64,000 nt of DNA from Cheilinus undulatus. Taxonomy: Eukaryota; Chordata; Actinopteri; Labriformes; Labridae. The DNA lies in NCBI RefSeq assembly GCF_018320785.1, contig NC_054866.1, forward strand, positions 37,921,000 to 37,984,999, in the 5' to 3' direction. The first letter of the stretch is position 1, and each line of letters opens with the position of its first letter. Below, in pieces: positions 55,818 to 64,000 of this stretch. The position numbers were made by a program, and so were the translations under genes. The notes under the pieces were generated by a model, which was given only the letters and a program-made list of their open reading frames with translations, was not told the origin of the DNA and did no database searches.

Positions 55818-58800
55818 GACTGCAGTGTAAGAAAGGTTTTTGATTATTTTTGTTGAGTTTTCTTCTTCCCTGGAAGTCATGATCCAGAGAGTGGTTACTT
55901 AGGTCTTTTAGGTTTAACATCACTCTCTGATGCCAGACCAGCTTGATTAATATGAGTGTCAGGTCTCTGGGTGTGCTCGATGTGATAATCATAGAGGATA
56001 ATTACATTAGGAGCTCAAACCAAAAGAGGGTTAATGTTGCATGTTAGGCAGCATACTGAAGGTTAATAATGTAGCTGCTCACTTCAAGCACTCCTGGTCA
56101 GCCTAATAATTTGCTTTCGCAGTACTTGTTGCCCCAAAATGTTCCTGAGGTGGGAGTCTTTTATGTGATGGAAAATTGGTTGGGTAATAATTCACCGTTG
56201 CTCATTTATTTCTTATCAATCTGTAAAAAGATGATTGTATAGAATTGTTAATAGTCAACTGTAGCATTTGTTTTTTCAAAGAATGTACATTTCTTAAAGA
56301 CTTCCCGTTCAAAACATGATTTAATTACTCTTAGAGTAAAAAGAGGAATTGTTCCTCATGTTCCTAATATTGCTTTGTATCATTGTCTGATTGAAACTGA
56401 GGAAAAACATTTTCGAGCTGTCACAATGCATATTACTCACCATGTCATGTTTCAGTGAACGTGAAACTGACATTTCAACAGGAATTAATTTAAATACCCA
56501 AATAACAGCAGCCTCATCTTTGCCACTCACCCTCACACCCTTACCTTTATTTCCTTGAACTGTTGGTCCTATTTGCTGTATTAAAGTTATTGCCAGGTTC
56601 ATACTGTAAGCACACAACCCATGGAAAAGGAATGTGGGAGATACTCTTTTTCCAAGCAACTATAAGTTCCTCAAATTTCAATTTGTGTTTCTGTGTAGTA
56701 TGATAGCAACCCAATTTAAAATTTCAATTTTTTAAAAAAATAAATGTGACCTTTTCATACTAACTCACTGTAATAGTGACCTTTATTAATTTGAAATGTA
56801 AATTAAGGCTCAGTATGTTGACTTCATAAAATGTGAGCCATCAAAATCAATGTTGGTCATTTAAACCAACCTCTCTCGTTAACTAATGGAGGACAACTTC
56901 AAAAAACGAATGAAAGCAGACACTTAGAAAAAGTCCATTTGATACTCAAGCCTTTGTATTTCAGTTTGAAATGTACAAAAGTTGTAACACAATTCCATTT
57001 AAGGAGCTAAATTTTTATGACTGCAGCCCTATGTAAACACGAAACATTAAGTTATACGTAGATAAAGCACTTTTTATTTTTGTACCGTGAACTTTCCAGA
57101 AATGTCTGTCAGTCATCCCTGTAATAAATAATTCTTTTGGTGAGGCGTTTGGTATGCTGTGACATGATATACTTACTGTTCTGAATAGTAAAGTGTACCA
57201 TTTGTGTGTAATCTGATTCTTCCCAATACCGAACAGTTACAACATCACTTTCCATTGAGCAAGCCCTTTCTTTTGCTTTTGAAATTTACAAGTGAATCAT
57301 ATGCCTTATTCATGTCTTGTTTTATGTTTGATTCAAAATGGTTTGATCCTCTGAAGTTTACCAAAAAAATTTTTTTTGTTTTCATTTCAATTATATTTCA
57401 TTCGTACGAACATGGAGTTTTCTTCTGTTCCCCCTTTTTTAAATTGCCGATCTCTAAGGTGCTGTTGTTACTATGTGCCAAAGTGTAATGCTTGCTAATA
57501 AAATGATTTGCCTGTGCAGCAGCTTATCAAATTGATTTGATTTTGTCTGCAACTTTCACATGACATTTTTTTTGTGTCTCTGACAGAAACTTTCAGTGAT
57601 GTTTCATAATGTAAGTCTATGCTTACAAGAGCCCTTAGATAAACAGCCTCCCAAGGGCTACACAGTGAGAACTTTTTAATGGCCTGAGTACAGTAATGGT
57701 CACAGATAAAAGCACAGCATCCTGATAATTAACATTCATCTTTTTTTCTGGAGAGACTCCTGGGTCTAAGGATTCAGCAGGGCAAAATAGACATTGTACA
57801 GTAGAGGGAGAGCAATGAAAGGTTGGACAAAATAATTGCGAGAATTTGAATACTGTGAGGTGATATAAAACATTGCAAGGACAAACAACTTTGGAAGGTA
57901 TTGCAAAAAGTTAGTGAAAAATTTCAAGAAAATATTGTTTTGTTTTTTTTTAGGAGAAAGCCATTGTTGAGGTAATGCATGAAAATTAACTTATTGCAAA
58001 GTGAAACAAAACATATTGCAAAGGTGTGCGGAAGTGCTGTGAGGGTATACAAAATATGGTTATAAGTTTTAGGCATGTAGGACACTGAGGATTTATCACG
58101 GGGCCCAAAGTGTCACAACCTGGGGCTGGAGAAGGGGAGGTCAGCTAGATACATGTCAAAACAAGTGTGTTGCTTAACAGCCAAAGTCAAGCTTGATGGC
58201 TTCTCTTCTGTTCAGGCCTTTTTGTCCCTGGTAATATGCATACAGATTGCTGGCAGTTTTCAGACCCTTGAGACAACCACAGCCAGCCAGGAGCTTATGG
58301 CAACACTACTACCTGCCTGGACAGTACCCATGGCTATGCTTGCTTACCACATCCACCCCTTAGTCCACGCTAAAAGTGTGGACTTCATTTTTTCAGCCTT
58401 TTATTTTTCTATACTCCTGGTAATATGTGAAGACACCCAGAGCACAACCAGAGTTGTGACAATCCCCCTTACTGCCTGATGATGCCATCAGGCGGCTTAC
58501 TTGCCAAATCTATGCCTTACTTCAGCCTTTGGATTTTGGCCCAAATATGCCTAAAATTTTTGCACAGTACTGTACATTACAGGCAACACAATCATAATCT
58601 GAGTAATTGCAAAACACTGCAAGAAGGGATTGAGACAATGCAAAAGTACAATTGTTTTTACGGAAAGCTTGAAGCTAAACATCTGTGAGTTCTTAGACTT
58701 CAATCACTACAATTATAGTATATGCATGTGCTCACCTTAAAGGAGGTTTTGGTTGTGTCATACAAAAGGGTGGCAATATATTAATTAAATAGATTAATAT

Positions 58801-59661
58801 TTAGTGACACCTCGCTACTTAGTAATGTTCTCTATATGTCGCAAATATTGGAAGATATAAAGACCGTGTTTGAATTTTGCATTCAATGCAGTAATCTCTG
58901 AATATTGGACATGGGGGATAACCCTCTACAAGTCTCTGGTGTGTTTTAGGCAGTTCTCCCTAACATTACCATCAGAATCAGAATTGAGTTTTATTGCTAA
59001 GTGCAGCTTCACATACAAGAAATTTGACTTGGTGTTTGGTGTAGAAGCAAATAAGAGTAATAGAAGTATTAAGAGGTTAATAAAATATTAAAAGGATAAT
59101 GAAAAATATTAATAGGCTAATGAGAAAATATTGAGAGGGTAGAAACTGACGTATTCTTATAGAAAAATATAGTGGTAGGATAAAATATTATAAAGCATAT
59201 ACATCATAAAAATGTACAAAGATGCAAAAGAAGAACTGTGCAGATGTGCTGGTATAGTGGTGAATAGGCTGTAGTCAATTTGACACCAAAAAATGTTGTT
59301 TGCAATTGAACTTAAGGACTATAACGCATAATAATTTGCCTGCGTTTGCAGGTGTAAATAGAAGTGATAGGTCCGTTGTGTGTTAATGTAACGCATTAAG
59401 TCTGTTTTGACATACAACATTGTTGTCTGCCAACTCTAAGGTTCAGTATATCTGTTATGTCAGGATGTGTGGGTGGGGAGTACTTGTAATCTTGTTCCTC
59501 GTATTCGTTCTATTCACTCATGGAATTAAATAAAACAAACCTGTCATACAGTGACAAACAATATCATTTTTAGCTCTGTCATGTTATCAATACCAGGTTT
59601 TTATCGGTTTTTATTCACTCCCTTGAAAACACACGTCACTCCTATGACGCTACTTTTGACA
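55818..59661. other. Interval between tbcb and the next gene
   Basis: 3.8 kb holding the tbcb 3' UTR, a decayed mariner-like element at about 58050-58574, and otherwise AT-rich sequence with no supported gene. An AATAAA at 57497-57502 is a plausible late polyadenylation site. Confidence 0.45.
58050..58574. mobile_element. Decayed mariner-like element
   Basis: The right end CAAATATGCCTAAAATTTTT followed by GCACAGTACTGTA fits, in reverse, the left end TTATAAGTTTTAGGCATG. These are the TACAGTACTGTGCAAAAGT-type ends of a common fish mariner or MITE. The left end is much more eroded, and no transposase remains. Confidence 0.45.
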
Positions 59662-59671
59662 TCTCGCGAGA
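59662..59671 (+). promoter_or_regulatory. TCTCGCGAGA promoter motif
   Basis: A perfect palindrome TCTCGCGAGA lies 56 bases upstream of the ATG at 59728 in a locally CpG-rich stretch. In vertebrates this motif marks strong CpG-island promoters and is bound by BANP; that it functions here is an inference. Confidence 0.6.
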
Positions 59672-59727
59672 CAGAGCGTGGTTTCCCTGCCAGCAGTGTG
59701 GTGTGTGCGCGACAGAGAAAAGGAAAG

Positions 59728-62700
59728 ATGGCGACGCAGGAGAGCGAAACGACTAAAGCTACCGTGAGCAACGGCGAGGTAAAATGAATGACACTTACAT
59801 TATCCTGTTAACTTTTCATGTGTATGTGATTTGGTCCTTATGGTCTGTTTAAGTCTTAAGTGTGAAGCCGTAGAAATTGAAACAAGTTGGCGAGCGTTAC
59901 ACGAGCCCCAGTGACGTTGTCAGTGCCGGTTGGTTTTAAAACGACCCCCCTTGCCGTTGAAGATGTGTTGAGAAATCCTGTCTGCTAGCAAACAGATGGA
60001 CGAAGTGAGAGCGGTGTTGACGGTCAGATCTAACCCGGAGACTTACTACTACACAAGGGTGAACAGATAATCAGTTGACTGTAATTGTGTGAGTGAGAGC
60101 CAGCTGACTGCTGCAGTGAGTCAGTTAGCTAACGTTATCACAAGGCCTGAACCGGAGCAACGCAGCTTGGCTTGCCTAACCAGGCCAGTCCTAACCAGCT
60201 CTCACACATTACTTATCCACTTAAAAACAACTTCCCGACTTTTTTTTTTTACAGCTACATCACATAACACTTCAGGGGTTGGATATATTTTGTAGTTTTC
60301 AGCGCAGTGGCTTGCCTGACAGCTCATTTTAAGATTGACAGGTAAGATAATTCAGGTGTAGCTATCTTAAAGTTTTGCTAATCTTGGAAATCCCCAAAAT
60401 TTATAATTCACAATAGGGATCACTTGAAGTAAGTGAGCCAGATAGTCATAATTTCCATGTGAGAAATGTATAGCTCTAGTTAACGGAGGTCAAAGTGAAT
60501 CATGAATCTGTGAAGGAAACTCCCTGGGCTTCCTTGTTTGTTAAAAGTCATTGGCAAAGCAAACGCACAGATTTCTGTTGATACAAATGAGAGCCCAGAC
60601 TTAAACAAGCACATAAGGAAGTTATGGCAACTCTATCGTACTTGGTATATATAGTTAATTAGCAGTTTTGTACTTTCTACCGATGCGTGTTTCACTGTGA
60701 TTTTAGGAGTTCTCACCTCCTTACTGTGTATTTTCCCTTATAGTAAAGTCACAAAGCTAAGCATGGATTAATCCCTTGCACTCCAAAATTTCCTAGAAGT
60801 CCTTCCAAATTCCTTTAAATCTCTTACAACCGTCTGGGTTAAAGAAATGGTTGCCACCGAAGAAACAGGTTACAAATCTGTGCAGTTTAGAGAGCAAAGG
60901 TACAATATGAATTTAGTTCCTTTATTGCCATGAAAGAGTTCAGTCAGGATAAATGTGCTGTTAACTTTAGATGAAGCTGTTAATGTTGCTCTCAAGGCTG
61001 GTAGATCAGATGTGAGAGATTCTGTGGTATTAATCTTGCTAAAATACAAATCTGCATTTCCACCAAGGGTCAAGTTGAGTTCACTACAGTCCACAATTTG
61101 CATTTCCACTGGCAAAGTCAGGAAAGGCATCAAAGAAACAGATCTGTATTGTTCTACTTTTTTGGCATGCTGATGTCCCTTTATGGTCACATCGGCACCA
61201 AGCACGCCTATCTAATCATAAAGAGTGGAGCAAGACTTACTGCAGACCGTTTGTTTAAAAAAATTGCCACTTCCTGTGCAACAGAAGCAGTAATGGGAAA
61301 AATGTAACACGGCACGCTTAAATATCCTGTGGATTGCTGAGAATTAATTTCAAGGCAGTTTTTTTTATCTCTCTTTTTTGATAAATGTCAGCATGCAGCA
61401 CTGCCTCATAGGCGACTTCGGAGGGACCTGCTCTTGATGCCCTTTGTGTAATTTTTCGTTTATTTTCATCTTCATTGAATCTTTTGGCAGGGTAAACTGT
61501 TTATTGTTTATTAGATCCCCGTTAGCTTGGCACATGGCTGTGGCTACTCTAGAGAACATAAAATAGCTTGCATGCAAATAGTCCATACAAATTCAATGAA
61601 GTGATGAACATAAAATTTCATCCTCACCCCATTACTGCCACTGTGTGAGGTTGTTGCGATGCCACGCAGTCACGAGGAAAACATTGGTTTAGTGACCCCT
61701 TTAGCAGATAAACAGGCTGCAGAACTACTCATATGATATTGAGTCGAACCATCCCAGCACATAGATCACTGTCAACATTTACCTGCCCCAGTGGCTGGTT
61801 GAACAAATTCACCTCACACCTCTCAAAACATACTGACATTTGGCAGGTGCATATTGCATCAGCAGATATGAAAATTTCTGTTGTTCTAATGCATGTATCG
61901 GCAGTACGTATTATGTATTTGTCTTAAATATCAGGGCTGTCTGGGATGGTGCACACCTAAGAAGGTCCACCATTAGCCCTGAACATTTTGAATGAAGCCT
62001 CAAACCTCTATGCAGTATCCTCCATCTTTAGTGGAATCGCAATAAAAATCAGGGATTATGGTACCAAACTGGACTACTTGATAGAAACACACTATGAGTG
62101 GCTGCTTTTGTTTTCCCCATTTTTAATGAGGCTGTTTTGGAGAGTATAATATTTTATGTGTCAGGGTTAGCACAGCACATATGTCCAAAAAATCCTACTG
62201 AGTGACTCTAATGCCTCAGTTTCTCCTTGTACTTAGAACAGGCGCTGTGCAAGACTGGAATTTTTGTCTCTAACTACTTTTAACACATTCAGAGGATATG
62301 TTTTGTATCCCTTTCGAGCTTTTTAGATTACCTCTTAAAACCCTCACCATATTCTGTAAACATTACCAGACAAATCTCCACTTCTTTGACTGATTTCTCT
62401 GAACCTTTTCAACCTCTTCCTGACAAACACACATTTATTGATAAGCCAGTGTTAAACAGTTGCACCCTGAATGGAAGTTAATTGTTAATCCTTGTTCAGA
62501 GTGTGTAAATTGTCAATTATTACCTTCAGCTGCAGCCATTATTGCTGTTGTTTAGTACACTGGTCCCTCTCTCTTTAATGGTTGTGATCCCTCCAGGAGA
62601 CACAGATCCAGCTCTCTGATTGTAAAACAGACATAGCAGTGAAGGCATACATTTGTCTTTGAGTCACTCCATGGTTCTGGAATCGTGTATTTGTAATGCT

Positions 62701-64000
62701 TAAAGGCAAAGAGGATTATCAAAAACTTCTAAATTTTCAGGCATTTCAAGGTCTTTTGGGAACGCTGTACATAGACTGTTGGTGGTTTGTGCAGGAAACA
62801 TTTCATTCTCAAATGTTGTTTGATTCAGGAGGCCAACCCCTGGACTCCCTTGTGTTGGTGACAATGGGGGAGATTAGATGTTTAGATAGTGAATGAGTCT
62901 CATGACTTGGCATGCGCTTGCGTATTGTGTCACTTGGACACAATGTGGCCTTGCTGGAGGGTTGGGGGTTTTTAGTCTACATGCCAAAGCAAACCAAGGA
63001 CGGATTATACCTTAAAAATATAAATACTTCTGCCTGGAAATTAGAAGAGGGGCTAATTTTTTTTGTCATATATACAAACATACAAAGGATGTATTAGGTC
63101 AAGATGTTTTAACAGAAACTAAACAACTGAATAAACATGGCAACACTGCCTAGAAATTGAGATAGTCTTTTACTCACTGACCCTCAGTAGCCCCACTTAC
63201 ACCATCTTCAGATGTCTGGTAAGGTTATTTTATTATTTGTCCACAACAGAACCTTCATGAAGTCTGGACTGAAAAATGTTATAAGAGTGGGGCTGTGTGG
63301 TAGTAAGAATCTGGCAATATGGGGGTCAAAACACAAGGGGTTACAAATATAATCAAATTTACAGCCATACTGTATTATTAATGTGTCATAGTGTGACTTA
63401 AATTAAGTAAAAAAAATAGCCCACTTGTTGTAAAACAAGTTCAAAACTGCTGGAAAATTTTGCAAAAAAGTCAAAAGACTTAAGTAAACCTGAAACAACA
63501 TTTATGGCAAATGAATAACAGACATTTCAGAGACTGAGAGTATGTAAATTGGAAGATTGTCCCCTTTTTAGAGCCACAGCTCAGAGTGAAACTAAGGCAT
63601 TAATTCAAGGTCACTACTATATATATTTGTGATATATTTATTTTTTGTCGGTCACCATATCTACACCTTTATTTAAAAAAAAATGTAGGGTATACCCCCT
63701 GTTTTAACTGGAGATTGTAGATGGCATCATTATTTACTCCAATTTTCACAAAAGGCTTCATCAGACTCTGAATACATGATCAGCTTCTGTTCTGACTACC
63801 AGTGTAACTTGTTTGATGACAAACCTCATCGTAGCATGCCATGGCTGCTCTGTCATTGTGGCTTTCTTAGGCAAAGCTGACCCCGTGTCTGTGTTTGTGT
63901 GTTTGACCATAGGTGAGCAGCAATGGAACTGCTGCAACAACAGATGGCCAGACTGTGCAGACAGCTGGAAATGCACAGGATCCACAACAGCAACAACAAC
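59728..64000 (+). CDS. Unidentified Q-rich protein, N-terminal exons (partial)
   Basis: Coding exon 1 is 59728-59778 (MATQESETTKATVSNGE) and ends at a GTAAAA donor in phase 0. Exon 2 begins at 63913 after TTTGACCATAG and continues past the right edge of the window. Together they give 46 residues, low in complexity and rich in T, Q, N and S, ending in a poly-Q stretch. Such N-termini are common in nuclear and RNA-binding regulators, but there is no domain to name a family. The promoter motif at 59662, the GCGACG context, the good Kozak sequence (AAGATGG) and clean splice borders support a real gene. Confidence 0.6.
59779..63912 (+). other. First intron of the unidentified gene
   Basis: 4.1 kb. 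A segment at about 61945-62010 is similar to 53396-53460 (both contain CTGAACATTTTGAATGAAGCC or a close form), so it is a copy of a dispersed repeat. I see no other feature or hidden exon. Confidence 0.45.

Noticed and set aside
60870-61205. 111-residue open frame on the minus strand
   Set aside because: No motif, no splice or promoter support, and an overlapping open frame on the other strand.

Overview
The window is vertebrate nuclear DNA, almost certainly from a ray-finned (teleost) fish. It is AT-rich and intron-split. It carries several Tc1-type transposons with TA target sites and hAT-like ends, and it keeps a Six1/2-class gene (six9-like) beside six5, an arrangement I associate with fish rather than mammals. 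No bacterial genes, rRNA, CRISPR array or retrovirus-like element was recognised.

Layout, left to right. (1) 1-4452, plus strand: the last five coding exons of a SIPA1-like Rap GTPase-activating protein, probably sipa1l3, followed by a long AT-rich 3' region. (2) 10803-16111, minus strand: rrm1, the large subunit of ribonucleotide reductase, complete in only four exons, one of them 1982 bases. (3) 18375-27386, plus strand: qpctl, a membrane-anchored glutaminyl cyclase, complete in eight exons. (4) 28353-31455, minus strand: a complete Six1/2-class homeobox gene in three exons, called six9-like. (5) 36126-47932, minus strand: six5 in three exons, with a GC-AG first intron. (6) 53744-55817, plus strand: tbcb, a tubulin-folding cofactor, complete in six coding exons with an inferred non-coding first exon. 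(7) 59728 to the right edge, plus strand: the first two coding exons of a Q-rich protein that I could not identify.

sipa1l3 and rrm1 converge. rrm1 and qpctl diverge from a shared 2.3 kb interval. qpctl and six9 converge with 3' ends so close that their transcripts probably overlap. six9 and six5 are in tandem. six5 and tbcb diverge. The genes do not form one pathway: they cover dNTP supply, N-terminal pyroglutamate formation, developmental transcription, tubulin folding and Rap signalling. SIPA1L3, QPCTL, SIX5 and TBCB are all on human 19q13, so much of the block looks like conserved synteny, with rrm1 (human 11p15) as the exception.

The space between exons is full of DNA transposon fossils. 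These include a nearly palindromic Tc1 element inside a MITE in six5 intron 2, a Tc1 element opened by later insertions near 8.4-9.7 kb, two further Tc1 copies in qpctl and six9 introns, a deletion-derivative Tc1 in six5 intron 1, and an hAT-type element upstream of six5. I found no clearly new biological system. The most unusual features are the intron-collapsed rrm1, the GC-AG intron of six5 and the fold-back Tc1.
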